From Aureimonas pseudogalii (GTDB lineage: Bacteria; Pseudomonadota; Alphaproteobacteria; Rhizobiales; Rhizobiaceae): a stretch of 64,000 nucleotides of DNA. Of this stretch, positions 31,930 through 44,366 are shown piece after piece (positions within the stretch are counted from its first letter, which is position 1; each line of letters begins with the position of its first letter). The position numbers and the translations under genes were made by a program. The DNA is taken from the NCBI RefSeq assembly GCF_014196835.1, contig NZ_JACIEK010000009.1, forward strand, positions 62,001 to 126,000, given 5' to 3'. The notes beneath the pieces were generated by a model, which was given only the letters and a program-made list of their open reading frames with translations, made no database searches and was not told where the DNA came from.

Positions 31930-32831
31930 GAGGCGTCCCTCACCATCCAGGCGAGCAGCTCGCCGAACGAGTGGCCGGCGGCGCGCGCGATGTCGGGCAC
32001 CAGCGAGGTGCCGGTCATGCCGGGCTGGGTGTTGATTTCCAGCCAGGCGAGTTCGCCCGAGAGGTCGTCGTAGCGGAAGTCCGAGCGCGAGACGCCGCGG
32101 CAGCCCATCGCCTTGTGGGCGGCGAGCGCGGCCTCCTGCACGCGGCGCGAGACGGCGGCGGGAATCGCTGCGGGAATGACGTGGTTCGACCCGCCGGGCG
32201 CATATTTGGCGTCGTAGTCGTAGAAGGCATGGTCGTTGGAGGTGATCTCGCAGACCTCAAGCGCCACGTCGCCCATCACGGCGCAGGTCAGCTCGCGGCC
32301 CGGAATATAGCGCTCCACCATCACCGTCTCGCCGAAGGCCCAGTCCGGCGACTGCAGTTCCTGCGGCGGATGGGCGTGGTCGGCCCGCACGATGAAGACG
32401 CCGAAGGACGAGCCTTCCGCCACCGGCTTGACAACGTAGGGCGTCGGCATGACATGCGTCCGCCCGGCTTCGCGCCGGTTGACGAGCTTGGATTCGGCCA
32501 TCGGGATCTTCGCGGCGCGCGCGACGATCTTGGCCTTCTCCTTGTTCATCGCCAGCGCCGAGGCAAGCACGCCGGAATGGGTGTAGGGAATTTCGAGGAA
32601 TTCGAGGAGGCCCTGGATCGTGCCGTCCTCGCCGAAGGGTCCGTGCAGGGCGTTGAACGCCACGTCCGGCGCCAGATCCTTCAGAACCTGCGCGATGTCG
32701 CGACCGACGTCGACCTTGGAGACGCGGAAGCCCTCGGCCTCCAGCGCCTCGGCGCAGGCGTTGCCCGAGGAGAGGCTGACGGGCCGTTCCGTCGAGAAGC
32801 CTCCGTACAAGACCGCGACATGCAAGGTCAT
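31917..32831 (-). CDS. ddlB: D-alanine--D-alanine ligase
   Basis: The 304-residue ATP-grasp enzyme makes the D-Ala-D-Ala dipeptide for peptidoglycan. Family motifs are [13 protein letters not shown] near residue 8, [12 protein letters not shown] near 63, [15 protein letters not shown] near 131 and [13 protein letters not shown] near 266. It is the first gene of a unit ddlB-ftsQ-ftsA-ftsZ that is separated from murB by an oppositely oriented gene, so it needs its own promoter. A perfect CtrA-type box lies 56-70 bases before its ATG. Confidence 0.96.
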   Translation of the reverse strand: MTLHVAVLYGGFSTERPVSLSSGNACAEALEAEGFRVSKVDVGRDIAQVLKDLAPDVAFNALHGPFGEDGTIQGLLEFLEIPYTHSGVLASALAMNKEKAKIVARAAKIPMAESKLVNRREAGRTHVMPTPYVVKPVAEGSSFGVFIVRADHAHPPQELQSPDWAFGETVMVERYIPGRELTCAVMGDVALEVCEITSNDHAFYDYDAKYAPGGSNHVIPAAIPAAVSRRVQEAALAAHKAMGCRGVSRSDFRYDDLSGELAWLEINTQPGMTGTSLVPDIARAAGHSFGELLAWMVRDASCKR

Positions 32832-32886
32832 CGACCCCAGTTCCCATTCATTCCATCACCCGAGACCATTCATCGCCCCCCGATGG

Positions 32887-32901
32887 TTAAGCGGGCGTTA
32901 A
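32887..32901 (-). promoter_or_regulatory. Perfect CtrA-type box upstream of ddlB-ftsQAZ
   Basis: TTAA-N7-TTAA occurs exactly, with the extended TTAACC form on the ddlB strand, in the 256-base interval between ddlB and the divergent phosphoesterase gene. At roughly two-thirds GC a perfect match is expected well under once per window. In Caulobacter CtrA controls the ftsQA promoter, so the position fits a cell-cycle-timed division promoter. Confidence 0.6.
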
Positions 32902-33087
32902 AGGATCGGACGGTTCGAAAGAAAATCGTAAGGCCGTTCGAAAAGGCGGCGTTTACCGTGCGGGCGGCACGCCGCGCGAGGGCGCCCAGGACCATTCGCC
33001 GAGATCGGGGTGACGACGACGGAACCTCCGGTAGGAGCACTCGTTGGGCTGCCGCGATCACACGATCTTGAAGGGATGGACGCGCCT

Positions 33088-34206
33088 ATGATCTCCTGGC
33101 TGCAATTCGGCGACCTCCATGCCTGCGAGCAGGACGACTGGGCCAGTCTCGAACTCTTCCGGCAGCTCGTCGCCTCGGCCAACGCGAACCTCGTCGGTCA
33201 GGTCGACGTCGCGGTGCTGCCCGGCGACAACGCCAACCACGCGACCGAAGAGCAGTTCTCGAAGATCGCGGAGATCGCCCGAACGCTTCGCCTGCCGTTG
33301 CACGCGCTGCCGGGCGACCATGATTTCGAAGCCGGCTCGCTCGACGGCTTCGCGCGGCATCTTGGGCAGGAGCCCCTGCCCTATGCGCTGACGCTGGCAG
33401 GCGCGCGACTTCTCTTTCTCGACATCGTTTCGGCCGGCAGCGGCGGGCCGGATTTCCGGCTCGGCGCCAGCCAGACCCGCTGGCTGAAGCGCGAACTCAA
33501 TGCCGCGCAGGACTCCGGCCAGTCGGCGATCACCTTCATGCACGCCTATCCCGGCGACCTCCGCGCGGGCGCGGACGAGGTCGCGTCGATCCTCGCGGCG
33601 GGCGGCGTACGGTTCGTCGGCACCGGCCACACCCATTACAACGAGCTCCTGAACGACGGCCGGGTGATCTACGCGGCCACCCGCTCCACCGGCGAGATCG
33701 AGGAGCCCGGCGGTCCCGGCTTCTCGCTCGGCGCGCTCGACGGCGACGCCGTCAGCTGGCGCTTCAAGGCGCTGGACGCGCCATGGCCGTTCACGCTGAT
33801 CACCGCGCCGGCGGACGTGCGCCTGATGACCGACCCGCAGTCGCGGACGCAGGTTCCCGAGGCCGAGTTCCCCATCCGGGCGAAGGTCTTCGGCGCCGAC
33901 GTCGCCGCCGTCTCGGCGCGGCTGGGAACGCGCGAGATCGCGCTGGCCGATGCCGGCGGCGGCGTCTGGTCGGCTTCGTCCGGGGCGGTGGAGCCCGGCC
34001 TGCATACGCTCGCCGTCACCGCGCGCTCGTCGGCGGGGAACGAGGACACCGATCGGATCGACGTGCTCGTGCGCCCGCCACGCGAGCGGCCGCGGCGCAG
34101 CGAGACCTTCGCGCTCGGGCGCGATCTCCATTCGGTCGGCCCGTGGCCGGCGCGTGGCATTCCCGGCGGCCAGCTCGGGCCCAACAAGAACGGGCTGAAA
34201 TGGTAG
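33088..34206 (+). CDS. Calcineurin-like metallophosphoesterase with C-terminal Ig-like domain
   Basis: The 372-residue protein has the metallophosphoesterase motifs in order: GDLHA near residue 8, GDNANH near 50, GDHDF in place of GNHD near 78, HAYPGD near 150 and GTGHTHYN near 178. From about residue 235 a beta-rich segment resembles an immunoglobulin or fibronectin-like fold, as in some Icc-type phosphodiesterases. No signal peptide is evident. The substrate is unknown. The ATG at 33088 is preferred; an ATG at 33076 directly abuts the GAAGGG stretch. It is on the opposite strand, inside the dcw cluster between murB and ddlB. Confidence 0.85.
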   Translation: MISWLQFGDLHACEQDDWASLELFRQLVASANANLVGQVDVAVLPGDNANHATEEQFSKIAEIARTLRLPLHALPGDHDFEAGSLDGFARHLGQEPLPYALTLAGARLLFLDIVSAGSGGPDFRLGASQTRWLKRELNAAQDSGQSAITFMHAYPGDLRAGADEVASILAAGGVRFVGTGHTHYNELLNDGRVIYAATRSTGEIEEPGGPGFSLGALDGDAVSWRFKALDAPWPFTLITAPADVRLMTDPQSRTQVPEAEFPIRAKVFGADVAAVSARLGTREIALADAGGGVWSASSGAVEPGLHTLAVTARSSAGNEDTDRIDVLVRPPRERPRRSETFALGRDLHSVGPWPARGIPGGQLGPNKNGLKW

Positions 34207-34224
34207 GCGTGCCCGCCCCCGACC

Positions 34225-35174
34225 TCAGGGGGCGAAGGGTTCCACGGCGGCGCCCTCAGTGAAGCGGCCGAGGCGCTTGATTTCCCATTCGAGGAGGATG
34301 CCCGCCGTCTCGAAGACGCGCCGACGCACGGTCTCGCCGAGCGCTTCGAGATCAAAGGCCGAGGCGGCGCCGGCATTGATCATGAAGTTGCAGTGAAGCG
34401 CCGACATCTCGGCGTCGCCGATGCGAAGGCCGCGGCAGCCCGCCCGGTCGATCTCCTTCCAGGCCGAGGTGCCCGGCGGGTTCTTGAAGGTCGAGCCGCC
34501 GGTCTTCTCGCGAACCGGTTGCACGGTCTCGCGGTGATGCTGGACCTCTGCCATCGCGGCACGGATGGATTCCGGGTCGGCGGGCGGTCCCTCGAAGAGC
34601 GCGGAGACGAAGATCAGATCGTCCGGCGCGTCGGCATGGCGGTAGGAATAGCCCATCTCGGCCTTGCTCAGAACGTGCACCCGTCCCGCCCGGTCGAGCG
34701 CGCGCGCCTCCACCAGCCGATCGGCAGTCTCGACGCCGTTGGCCCCGCCGTTCATGCGGATGGCGCCGCCGACCGAGCCGGGAATGCCATGCAGGAAGTG
34801 GAAGCCGCCGAGCCCGGCCTCCAGCGCCACCGCCGCCACGCGCTTGTCGGACGCCGCAGCCCCGGCGCGGATGCGCCCGTCGCCGAGCGCCTCGACCTCG
34901 CCGAAGCCCTTGGCCGGCAGCCGCAGCACCACGCCCCCGACGCCACCGTCGCGGATCAGGAGGTTGGAGCCGATGCCGACCACCGTCAGCGGCACGTCGT
35001 CGGGCAGCGCGGCGAGGAAGGCCGCGAGATCGGCCTCATCGGCGGGCTGGAACAGGAGATCGGCCGCCCCGCCGGTGCGGAACCACGTGATCTTGGCGAG
35101 ATCGGCGCCCGGCGTCAGCCGGCCGCGAAGACCGTGGGCGGGATCGGCGAGGTGATCGCGAAGCGCGGCGGGCG

Positions 35175-35178
<4 letters not shown>
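34225..35178 (-). CDS. murB: UDP-N-acetylenolpyruvoylglucosamine reductase
   Basis: The 317-residue FAD enzyme reduces enolpyruvyl-UDP-GlcNAc to UDP-MurNAc. Motifs: [15 protein letters not shown] near residue 31, [14 protein letters not shown] near 65, [17 protein letters not shown] near 130 and GGSTFKNP near 220. It is the type I form. Its ATG overlaps the murC stop (ATGA). Its stop is 18 bases from the convergent phosphoesterase stop. Confidence 0.97.
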
Positions 35179-36593
<1,415 letters not shown>

Positions 36594-36605
36594 GGCGCGC
36601 TCCTT

Positions 36606-36652
36606 CGAAGTCTCATCAAAAAATAGGGCGAAGTCTCGTCAAAAAATCAGGG
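36606..36652. repeat. 23-24 bp tandem duplication between murG and murC
   Basis: Two near-identical units (36606-36628 and 36629-36652, sharing cgaagtctc-R-tcaaaaaat) lie head to tail; the second includes the murG stop codon. The duplication extends the murG-murC spacer. Confidence 0.75.
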
Positions 36653-37750
36653 TCGGTTTCCCGGGCCCGCAATAGACGCCACGAGATCGGCGAGCAACCG
36701 GGCGGCATCGGGAATGCCGACCGACTTCGCGGCCTTCGCCATGCCCTCGGCATAGGTCGGCTCCTCGGCGACGCGGCGGATCAGTTCGGCGAGACGCGAG
36801 GCCGGCAACTCCCGCTGCGGTGCCACCACCGTGCCGCCCTCGCCCTCGAGCCGCGCCGCGTTGGCGGCTTGGTCGTGGTCGAGCGCATGCGGATAGGGAA
36901 CGAGCACCGAGGGGCGGCCGATCACGCAGATCTCCGACACGGTGGAGGCGCCGGACCGGCTGACCACGAGATGCGCCGCGCCGATGCGCGCCGCCATGTC
37001 GGAAAAGAAGGGCGAGACCTCGGCGGGAATGCCGGCCGCGGCATAGGCGGTGCGCACGTCCGCCTCGTCCTCGGGCCGGGCCTGCTGGGTGACGCGCAGC
37101 CGCGCGCGCAACGCCGGGCTCATCAACGCAATTGCGGCCGGCAACGCCTTGGAAAAGAACTGCGCGCCCTGGCTGCCGCCGAACACCACGAGGCGGAACG
37201 GCTCGTCGTCCTGGCTGGCCGCATAGGGAATGGAAGCAGCCTCCAGCACGGGCGGGCGCACCGGATTGCCGGTCACGGTCATCTTGGCCTTGATCGCGGC
37301 ATCGGCGTGATCCTGCGGAATCCCGGCGGCGATGGCGCGCACGCGCGGCGCCAGAAACTTGTTGGCGCGGCCCATCACGGCGTTCTGCTCGTGGATCATG
37401 GTGGGAAGGCCCACCTGCACGGCTGCCATCATTGGCGGCACCGTCGGATAGCCGCCGAAGCCGATCACCACGGCCGGGCGCAGGCGCTTCATCAGGGCGA
37501 TGGCGCCGCGATAGCCCCGCCAGAGCTTGAGGCCGGCCTTGAGGATCGCGACCGGGTTCTTCGAGCCGAAGGTGGCGGAAGGCACGACATGCACCTCGTC
37601 CGCCGGGAAGGCACCGGCATAGCGTCCGCCCCGCTCGTCGGTGGCCAGATGCACGGCATAGCCGCGGCTCTTCAGCTCGTGCGCCAGCGCCTCGGCGGGA
37701 AACAGATGCCCGCCGGTGCCGCCGGCGCAGAGGAGGATGGTCTGCGTCAT
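36647..37750 (-). CDS. murG: Undecaprenyldiphospho-muramoylpentapeptide beta-N-acetylglucosaminyltransferase
   Basis: The 367-residue GT-B enzyme turns lipid I into lipid II at the inner membrane face. The N-terminal loop [12 protein letters not shown] (residues 8-19) and [11 protein letters not shown] near 98, [13 protein letters not shown] near 120 and [13 protein letters not shown] near 190 are all present. It lies 18 bases downstream of ftsW. Confidence 0.97.
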   Translation of the reverse strand: MTQTILLCAGGTGGHLFPAEALAHELKSRGYAVHLATDERGGRYAGAFPADEVHVVPSATFGSKNPVAILKAGLKLWRGYRGAIALMKRLRPAVVIGFGGYPTVPPMMAAVQVGLPTMIHEQNAVMGRANKFLAPRVRAIAAGIPQDHADAAIKAKMTVTGNPVRPPVLEAASIPYAASQDDEPFRLVVFGGSQGAQFFSKALPAAIALMSPALRARLRVTQQARPEDEADVRTAYAAAGIPAEVSPFFSDMAARIGAAHLVVSRSGASTVSEICVIGRPSVLVPYPHALDHDQAANAARLEGEGGTVVAPQRELPASRLAELIRRVAEEPTYAEGMAKAAKSVGIPDAARLLADLVASIAGPGNRP

Positions 37751-37768
37751 GGAATGCTTCTTCGGAGG

Positions 37769-38938
37769 TCAGCGGGCCGCGGCGAGCGCGCCCTGGAACA
37801 CCATCGTGCGATCGACCAGGCGGTCGGTCTGCGAGACGTTCTCGGCGCGCTTGCGGGTGAGCGCCAGCACGAAGCCCGCGCCGATCGCCACCGCCAGCAT
37901 CGACGAGCCGCCATAGGAGATGAAGGGCAGCGTCATGCCCTTGGCGGGCATCAGCTGCAGGTTGACCGCCATGTTGATGATCGACTGCAGGCCGAACAGC
38001 ATCACGAGGCCGGCGATCGCGAGGCGGCAGAACGTGTCGCGCTGCTGGAAAGCGACGTTCAGCCCGCGCATCACGATGAAGCAGAACACCGCCGTCAGTG
38101 CCATGCAGGAGACGATGCCGAACTCCTCGGCGATCACCGAATAGGCGAAGTCGGTATGGCTGTCGGGCAGCAGGCGCTTCACGGTGCCCTCTCCCGGCCC
38201 CTGGCCGAGCCAGCCGCCGCGCATGATCGCCTCCTTCGCCGTATCGGTCTGGAACGTGTCGCCCTCGCCCGTCAGGAAGCGGTCGATGCGCGAGGCGACG
38301 TGCGGGAACACGAAATAGGCCGAGCAGAAGCCGACGAGCCCGAGCCCGCCGAGCACCACGATCCACAGCCAGGGCAGGCCCGCCATGAAGAACAGGCAGC
38401 CCCAGACGCCGGTGGTGAGGATGGTCTGCCCAAGATCGGGCTGCGCGACGAGCAGCGCGCACACCACGAAGAGCAGCATGATGGCGAAGAGGTTGCCGGG
38501 CACGTCGTGCCGACGCGAGCGCTCGGCGAAGAGCCAAGCACAGATCACCACGAAGGACGGTTTCATGAACTCGGAGGGCTGGATCGTCAGCGGCCCGAAA
38601 TCCATCCAGCGGCGCGCGCCCTTCACCTCCATGCCGAAGAACAACGCCATCACCATCAGCACCAGCGAGCCACCCAGCATCAGCGCCGACATGCGCCGGA
38701 TGCCGCGCGGCGAGAGCAGCGAGGTGGCGAGCATGGCGACGATGGAGGGGAACAGGAACAGCGCGTGGCGCTTCACGAAGTGGAACGGCTCGAGGCCGAT
38801 CTTCTCGGCCACCGGCGGGCTCGCGGCGAAGGACAGCACCATGCCCCCAATCATCAGGATCAGGAACGCCGCGAGGAACCAGCGGTCGATCGACCACCAC
38901 CAGTCGCTGATCAGGCCCTTCTTGGCGCGGCTGCCCAT
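37769..38938 (-). CDS. ftsW: Septal peptidoglycan glycosyltransferase FtsW
   Basis: The 389-residue SEDS protein has ten hydrophobic helices and polymerises lipid II at the septum with FtsI. Diagnostic SEDS segments include GARRWMDFGPLTIQPSEFMK near residue 108, HTDFAYSVIAEEFG near 270 and LPFISYGGSSMLA near 345. It lies three bases after murD and just before murG, the normal dcw position. Confidence 0.97.
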   Translation of the reverse strand: MGSRAKKGLISDWWWSIDRWFLAAFLILMIGGMVLSFAASPPVAEKIGLEPFHFVKRHALFLFPSIVAMLATSLLSPRGIRRMSALMLGGSLVLMVMALFFGMEVKGARRWMDFGPLTIQPSEFMKPSFVVICAWLFAERSRRHDVPGNLFAIMLLFVVCALLVAQPDLGQTILTTGVWGCLFFMAGLPWLWIVVLGGLGLVGFCSAYFVFPHVASRIDRFLTGEGDTFQTDTAKEAIMRGGWLGQGPGEGTVKRLLPDSHTDFAYSVIAEEFGIVSCMALTAVFCFIVMRGLNVAFQQRDTFCRLAIAGLVMLFGLQSIINMAVNLQLMPAKGMTLPFISYGGSSMLAVAIGAGFVLALTRKRAENVSQTDRLVDRTMVFQGALAAAR

Positions 38939-38941
38939 GGT

Positions 38942-40339
38942 CTACCCCTTGCGGAACAGTTGGATCGCGGGGAGTTGCTCCACCGCGCGGCGGAAGCTCT
39001 CGCCCCGGACCTCGAAATTGCGGAACTGGTCGAAGCTGGCGCAGGCCGGCGACAGGAGCACGACCTCCTCGACGCCCGAGCGTGCGGCGTCGCGCGCCGC
39101 GTTCTCGACCGCGACGTCCAAGGTACCCGAGATTTCGTAAGGAATTCGTTCACCAAGCGTGGCGGCGAAGGACGGCGCGGCCTCGCCGATCAGGTAGGCC
39201 TTCGCGATGCGCGGGAAGAGCGGTTCGAGCGCGTCGATCCCGCCCTCCTTGGGCAGGCCGCCGGCGATCCAGTGGATACGCTCGAAGCTCGCCAAGGCGG
39301 GCGCGGCCGCATCGGCATTGGTGGCCTTGGAATCGTTGACGAAGAGCACGGGGCCCTGGCGCCCGATCTCCTCCATGCGATGGACGAGGCCGGGAAAGCT
39401 CCGGAGGCCCGCGAGGATGGCGTCCTGTGCGACGCCGAGCGCTTCGAGCGTCGCGACGGCGGCGGCCGCGTTCTGCCCGTTGTGGCGCCCGCGCAGCGAG
39501 CCGATGCCGGCGAGCGGGTAGCGCCGCGCGATCGTGCCTCCTACGGCTACGAGGATCGATCCGTCCGCGAAGAAGACGCCGCTCTCCAGCGTCTTTTCCT
39601 TGGAGATGCGCACGACGACGTTGCCCTCGCTCTCGTGCCAGTCGGCGATTCCAGCGCAGAAATCGTCGTCGACACCGATCACCGCGGTGCCGGCGTCCTT
39701 CAGGAGCCGCGCCTTGATCGCCGCGTAGTTTTCCATCGTGCCGTGACGGTCGAGATGGTCGGGCGTGAGGTTCAGGAGGATGCCGACGGTGGGGCGGATC
39801 GAGGGCGTGAGGTCGATCTGGTAGGACGAGCACTCGACCACGTAGGTGCGCTCGGGCGCCGGCGGGTCGAGCGTCAGCACGGCGACGCCGATATTGCCGC
39901 CGAGCTGCACGTCGCGCCCGGCATGGGCGAGGCAATGGGCGATCAGCGCGGTGGTGGTGGACTTGCCGTTGGTACCGGTGATCGCCACGAAGGGCGCGCG
40001 GAGGCCGGACGCGGCGTCACGCTCCCGGGCGAAGATCTCGATGTCGCCGACGATGGGCACGCCCGCCTCGCGTGCCAGATCCACAGCCCAATGGGGCTTG
40101 GGATGCGTCAGCGGCACGCCGGGCGACAGGACCAGCGTCTCGACGGCGGACCAGTCGAGCGCGTGCAGATCCCCGGTGATGATCCCCTCGTTCGCGGCGG
40201 CCTCGACGCTTTTCGGATTGTCGTCGAAGGCGACGAGACGCGCGCCGCCGGCCTTCAGCGAGCGCGCCGTCGCCAGCCCGGAGCCGCCGAGGCCGAACAG
40301 CGCGACCGACCGGTCCTTGAAGGTGCTCGCCGGGATCAT
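38942..40339 (-). CDS. murD: UDP-N-acetylmuramoylalanine--D-glutamate ligase
   Basis: The 465-residue Mur ligase adds D-glutamate. The ATP loop ITGTNGKST is at residues 120-128, [12 protein letters not shown] near 192 and the C-terminal domain glycine loop LIGEAAP near 375 are plain. The start lies ten bases after the mraY stop. Confidence 0.97.
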   Translation of the reverse strand: MIPASTFKDRSVALFGLGGSGLATARSLKAGGARLVAFDDNPKSVEAAANEGIITGDLHALDWSAVETLVLSPGVPLTHPKPHWAVDLAREAGVPIVGDIEIFARERDAASGLRAPFVAITGTNGKSTTTALIAHCLAHAGRDVQLGGNIGVAVLTLDPPAPERTYVVECSSYQIDLTPSIRPTVGILLNLTPDHLDRHGTMENYAAIKARLLKDAGTAVIGVDDDFCAGIADWHESEGNVVVRISKEKTLESGVFFADGSILVAVGGTIARRYPLAGIGSLRGRHNGQNAAAAVATLEALGVAQDAILAGLRSFPGLVHRMEEIGRQGPVLFVNDSKATNADAAAPALASFERIHWIAGGLPKEGGIDALEPLFPRIAKAYLIGEAAPSFAATLGERIPYEISGTLDVAVENAARDAARSGVEEVVLLSPACASFDQFRNFEVRGESFRRAVEQLPAIQLFRKG

Positions 40340-40349
40340 CTCGCGGCCC

Positions 40350-41432
40350 TCAGCGCAGTTTCAACGTGGAGAGGCCGACGAAGGCCAGCAGCAGCGCGAT
40401 GATCCAGAAGCGCACCACGACCTGGCTCTCGGTCCAGCCGAGCTTCTCGAAATGGTGATGGATCGGCGCCATGAGGAAGACGCGCTTGCCCGTGAGCTTG
40501 AAGGAGGCGACTTGGATGATCACGGACAGCGCCTCGATGACGAAGAGGCCGCCGATCACGGCGAGAACCAGCTCGTGCTTGGTCGCCACCGCAATGGTGC
40601 CGACGAGACCGCCGAGCGCCAGTGACCCCGTGTCACCCATGAAGATGGCGGCCGGCGGCGCGTTGAACCAGAGGAAGCCGAGCCCCGCCCCGATCACCGC
40701 GCCGCAGACCACCGCCAGTTCGCCCGTTCCCACGACGTAGTGGATCTGGAGGTAGTTGGCGAAATTGGTGTTGCCTGCGAGATAGGCGATGAGGCCGAAG
40801 GCGGCGGCGGCGATCATGATGGGCATGATGGCGAGGCCGTCGAGCCCGTCGGTCAGGTTCACCGCGTTGCCGGCGGCCACGATCACGAAGGCGGCGAACA
40901 CGGCATAGAACCAGCCAAGATCGATGAGCAGCGACTTCACGAAGGGGATCGACAGCGAGGTCGCGAAGGTGCCGGTCTGCGCGTAGATCATCATCACCGA
41001 GGCAATTGCGGCGATGACGAACTCGAAGGCGAGCCGCAGCTTGCCGGAGAAGCCCATGTGGCTCTGCTTCGTCACCTTCAGGTAGTCGTCGTAGAAGCCG
41101 ATGGCGCCGAAGCCCATCGTTACCACGAGCACCGTCCAGACATAGAGATTGCTGAGATCGGCCCAGAACAGGGTCGCGACGAGGAAGCCGGACAGGATCA
41201 TCAGCCCGCCCATCGTCGGCGTGCCCGCCTTCTTGAAGTGGGTCTGCGGCCCATCGGCGCGAATCGGCTGGCCGCGGCCCTGCCGGATGCGCAGGTTCGA
41301 GATGATCGCGGGGCCGAACAGGAACACCACGATGAACGAGGTGATCATCGCGCCGCCGGTGCGGAATGTGATGTAGCGGAAGACGTTGAAGAACTGGGCG
41401 TCTTCGGCCAGCGCCGCAAGATAGGTGAACAT
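40350..41432 (-). CDS. mraY: Phospho-N-acetylmuramoyl-pentapeptide transferase
   Basis: The 360-residue polytopic enzyme makes lipid I from UDP-MurNAc-pentapeptide and undecaprenyl phosphate. Ten hydrophobic helices are seen with the catalytic motifs GFYDDYLK near residue 115, [10 protein letters not shown] near 190 and [12 protein letters not shown] near 263, and the family's HHHFE near 320. It lies four bases after murF. Confidence 0.97.
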   Translation of the reverse strand: MFTYLAALAEDAQFFNVFRYITFRTGGAMITSFIVVFLFGPAIISNLRIRQGRGQPIRADGPQTHFKKAGTPTMGGLMILSGFLVATLFWADLSNLYVWTVLVVTMGFGAIGFYDDYLKVTKQSHMGFSGKLRLAFEFVIAAIASVMMIYAQTGTFATSLSIPFVKSLLIDLGWFYAVFAAFVIVAAGNAVNLTDGLDGLAIMPIMIAAAAFGLIAYLAGNTNFANYLQIHYVVGTGELAVVCGAVIGAGLGFLWFNAPPAAIFMGDTGSLALGGLVGTIAVATKHELVLAVIGGLFVIEALSVIIQVASFKLTGKRVFLMAPIHHHFEKLGWTESQVVVRFWIIALLLAFVGLSTLKLR

Positions 41433-41436
41433 GGCT

Positions 41437-42897
41437 TCAGGCTCCCTGCCGAAACTCGTGTGGGGCAGGTTCGCCCGAGAGGGGCGCAGCGAATTGCGCG
41501 ACGAGGTCGTCCACCACCTTCGAGAAGCCGATGCTCTTGGACGCCTTCATCACGACGACGTCGCCGTCGCGAAGATGCGCGAGAAGGCTTGCCCGAACCT
41601 CGTCGGGGCCGCCCAGCCACTCATGCCGCACGAGACGCTCCAGCGCGCCATCGAGCGCCTGCATCTCGGCGCCGGCGAGCAGCACGAGATCGGCCCGCGC
41701 TTCGAGCACGGGCTCGGCGAGCGCGAGGTGAAGGTCGCGCGAGAAGGTGCCGAGCTCCAGCATATCGCCGAGAACCGCGATGCGTCGGGCGCCCTCGCCG
41801 GGCTGGGCCGCGGCCAGCAGCCGAAGCGCGGCGCGCATCGAGGCGGGATTGGCATTGTAGCTCTCGTCGATCAGCGTGGCCGTACCGCCATCGGCGAGCG
41901 CCAGCACATGACGCGCGCCCCGCCCCTTGCCAGCGCGCCACGAGGACAGCGCCTCGGCGGCCTGCGTCACGTCGGCGCCGGCGAGATCGGCTGCCCCGAG
42001 CACGGCGAGGACGTTCTGCGCCAGATGCCGACCCGCCGAGGGCAGGCGCACCCGCACCTCGGTGCCGTCGATCCGGGCGGCGATTTCCGATCCCTCGCCG
42101 GCGCCGGCAAAGCGCAGCAGCCGGTAGTCGGCGCCCTCGTCCTCGCCGAAGGTGGTGATGCGCGTGACGCCCTCGCGCTCGGCCATGAGGCGCAGAAGCG
42201 GTTCCAACGGGTCGTCGGCATTGAGGACGGCCGTGCCGCCGGGCACCAGCCCCTCGAAGATCTCGCCCTTGGCCTCGGCGATCTCTTCGAGATCCCGGAA
42301 GAAACCGAGATGGGCCGGCGCGATCAGCGTGACGATGGCGACGTGCGGGCGCACGAGCTTCACCAGCGGCCGGATCTCGCCGGGATGGTTCATGCCGATC
42401 TCGAACACGGCGAAGCGGGCGTCGACGGGCAGGCGCGATAGCGAGAGTGGCACGCCCCAATGGTTGTTGAACGAGGCGGCGGAGGCATGGACGCTGCCCT
42501 GCCCTTCCAGTGCATGGCGCAGCGCCTCCTTCGTGGTGGTCTTGCCGACGCTGCCGGTCACCGCCACGATCCGGGCGGTGGAGCGCGCCCGCGCGGCGGC
42601 GCCGAGCTTTTCCAGCGCCACCAAGACGTCGTCGGCCACGAGCATCGGCGTCGCCAGACTTCCGAGCGCCGGCAGCTTCTCCTTGGCGACGACGAGCAGC
42701 GCCGCACCGGCCGCGATGGCCTGGCGCAGGAAGGCGTGGCCGTCGAACTGGTCGCCGCGGATCGCGAAGAACACGTCGCCGGGCTCCAGCGAGCGGGTGT
42801 CGATCGAGACGCCGCCGACGCTCGACGGCATGGCGCCGATCGGCCGCCCGCCGGTGGCCTCGGCGATCGCGGCGCCCGTCCAGAGCGCGGCGCTCAT
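41437..42897 (-). CDS. murF: UDP-N-acetylmuramoyl-tripeptide--D-alanyl-D-alanine ligase
   Basis: The 486-residue Mur ligase joins D-Ala-D-Ala to the UDP-MurNAc-tripeptide. ATP loop [12 protein letters not shown] is at residues 112-123, with [10 protein letters not shown] near 165 and [11 protein letters not shown] near 345. Its ATG overlaps the murE stop (ATGA). Confidence 0.97.
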   Translation of the reverse strand: MSAALWTGAAIAEATGGRPIGAMPSSVGGVSIDTRSLEPGDVFFAIRGDQFDGHAFLRQAIAAGAALLVVAKEKLPALGSLATPMLVADDVLVALEKLGAAARARSTARIVAVTGSVGKTTTKEALRHALEGQGSVHASAASFNNHWGVPLSLSRLPVDARFAVFEIGMNHPGEIRPLVKLVRPHVAIVTLIAPAHLGFFRDLEEIAEAKGEIFEGLVPGGTAVLNADDPLEPLLRLMAEREGVTRITTFGEDEGADYRLLRFAGAGEGSEIAARIDGTEVRVRLPSAGRHLAQNVLAVLGAADLAGADVTQAAEALSSWRAGKGRGARHVLALADGGTATLIDESYNANPASMRAALRLLAAAQPGEGARRIAVLGDMLELGTFSRDLHLALAEPVLEARADLVLLAGAEMQALDGALERLVRHEWLGGPDEVRASLLAHLRDGDVVVMKASKSIGFSKVVDDLVAQFAAPLSGEPAPHEFRQGA

Positions 42898-44342
42898 CGA
42901 CCTGCCCCCGCGATCGCGGCGCGAACCTCGTCGTGGTCGGAGAAGGGCAGCGTGACGCCGCCCGCCGTCTGGCCGTTCTCGTGGCCCTTGCCGGCGACGA
43001 TCACGGTGTCGCCGGCCCGCGACATCTCCACCGCGCGGGCGATCGCGGCACGCCGGTCGGCGATCTCCTCGGCGCTCGGCACGGCCTCCAGGATCGCGGC
43101 GCGGATTGCCCCCGGCACCTCGGAGCGCGGGTTGTCGTCGGTGACGATCGCCACGTCGGCGAGACGACCGGCGATCTCGCCCATGATCGGCCGCTTGCCG
43201 GTGTCGCGGTCGCCGCCGCAGCCGAAGACGCAGATCACCCGGCCGGTGGTGAAGGGGCGCACCGAGGCGAGCACGTTTTCGAGCGCCTCGGGCTTGTGCG
43301 CGTAGTCGACGAAGACGGGGACGCCCGCCGCCGTGGTGCCCGCGAGGTCGAGGCGGCCGGGGGCGCCCTTCAGATGCTCCAGCGCGGCGAGCGCGTCGTC
43401 GACATTGACGCCGGTCGAGATCGCAAGGCCCGCGGCGACGAGCGCGTTCGCCATTTGGAACTCGCCGGCGAGCGGCAGCACGATGCGGTGGATCCGCCCC
43501 ATCGCCTCGATCTCGGCGACCTGGCGGTGGCGCTCGTGTTCGAGGCGCTTGAGTTTGAGGAACCCGCCCTCGCGCCCGACCGTGATGACCGTCGCACCCG
43601 CGCCCTTGGCCACCTCCACCGCACGCGACGACCAGCGGTCGTCGGCGAAGATCACCGCCGGAGCGCCCTTCGGCAGCAGCGTGTCGAAGAGGCGCATCTT
43701 GGCCGCGAAATAGTCGTCCACCGTCGCATGGTAGTCCATGTGGTCGCGGCCGAGATTGATGAAGGCGGCGGCGCGCAGCGGCACGCCGTCGAGCCGGCGC
43801 TGCTCCAGCCCGTGGCTCGACGCCTCCATCGCCGCATGCGTCACGCCCTCCGCGGCGAGTTCGCTCATGAGCTTGGCCAGCGCCACGGGCTCGGGCGTCG
43901 TCAGCGTGCCGTAGTCGTCCCGGGTCGGCGAGACCACGCCCGTGGTGCCGATCGAGGCCGCAGCCTTGCCGGCGGCGGTCCAGATCTGGCGCGTGAAGGC
44001 GGCGATCGAGGTCTTGCCGCTGGTGCCGGTGACGGCCACGACATGGGCGGGTTGGGCGCCGTAGAAGCGGGCCGCGGCCAGCGCCAACGCCCGGCGTGGA
44101 TCGGGCGCGCTGAGCTGGGGCACGCCGAGCTCGCCGCTCCCCTCGCCGGCGCGCAGGACCGCGGCGGCGCCCGCGGCGAGCGCGTCGGAGACGAAGGCGG
44201 CGCCGTCGGCGCGCGTGCCCGGCAGCGCGGCGAAGAGGAAGCCCGGCCGCACCGCGCGCGAGTCCGAGGTCAATCCGGTGATCTCGACGTCGCGGCCGTT
44301 ACCGCCCGACGCGATACCGTCGGCGAGTTCGCTCAGCTTCAT
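42894..44342 (-). CDS. murE: UDP-N-acetylmuramoyl-tripeptide synthetase (meso-diaminopimelate-adding)
   Basis: The 482-residue Mur ligase has VTGTSGKTS at residues 103-111 and the specificity motif DNPRSE near 403, which marks meso-diaminopimelate rather than lysine addition. The ATG at 44342 has a GGAAGAG site. The 117-base gap from ftsI contains a terminator-like hairpin, unlike the tight junctions elsewhere in this cluster. Confidence 0.97.
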   Translation of the reverse strand: MKLSELADGIASGGNGRDVEITGLTSDSRAVRPGFLFAALPGTRADGAAFVSDALAAGAAAVLRAGEGSGELGVPQLSAPDPRRALALAAARFYGAQPAHVVAVTGTSGKTSIAAFTRQIWTAAGKAAASIGTTGVVSPTRDDYGTLTTPEPVALAKLMSELAAEGVTHAAMEASSHGLEQRRLDGVPLRAAAFINLGRDHMDYHATVDDYFAAKMRLFDTLLPKGAPAVIFADDRWSSRAVEVAKGAGATVITVGREGGFLKLKRLEHERHRQVAEIEAMGRIHRIVLPLAGEFQMANALVAAGLAISTGVNVDDALAALEHLKGAPGRLDLAGTTAAGVPVFVDYAHKPEALENVLASVRPFTTGRVICVFGCGGDRDTGKRPIMGEIAGRLADVAIVTDDNPRSEVPGAIRAAILEAVPSAEEIADRRAAIARAVEMSRAGDTVIVAGKGHENGQTAGGVTLPFSDHDEVRAAIAGAGR

Positions 44343-44366
44343 CCAGGCTCTTCCCGCGTCTCATGG

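Noticed and set aside
32740-33090. Possible additional gene between ddlB and the phosphoesterase
   Set aside because: Short frames lack ribosome binding sites and domains; the interval is better read as a control region.
36639-38900. A 753-codon minus-strand frame across murG and ftsW
   Set aside because: It is antiphase to both recognised enzymes and arginine-rich.
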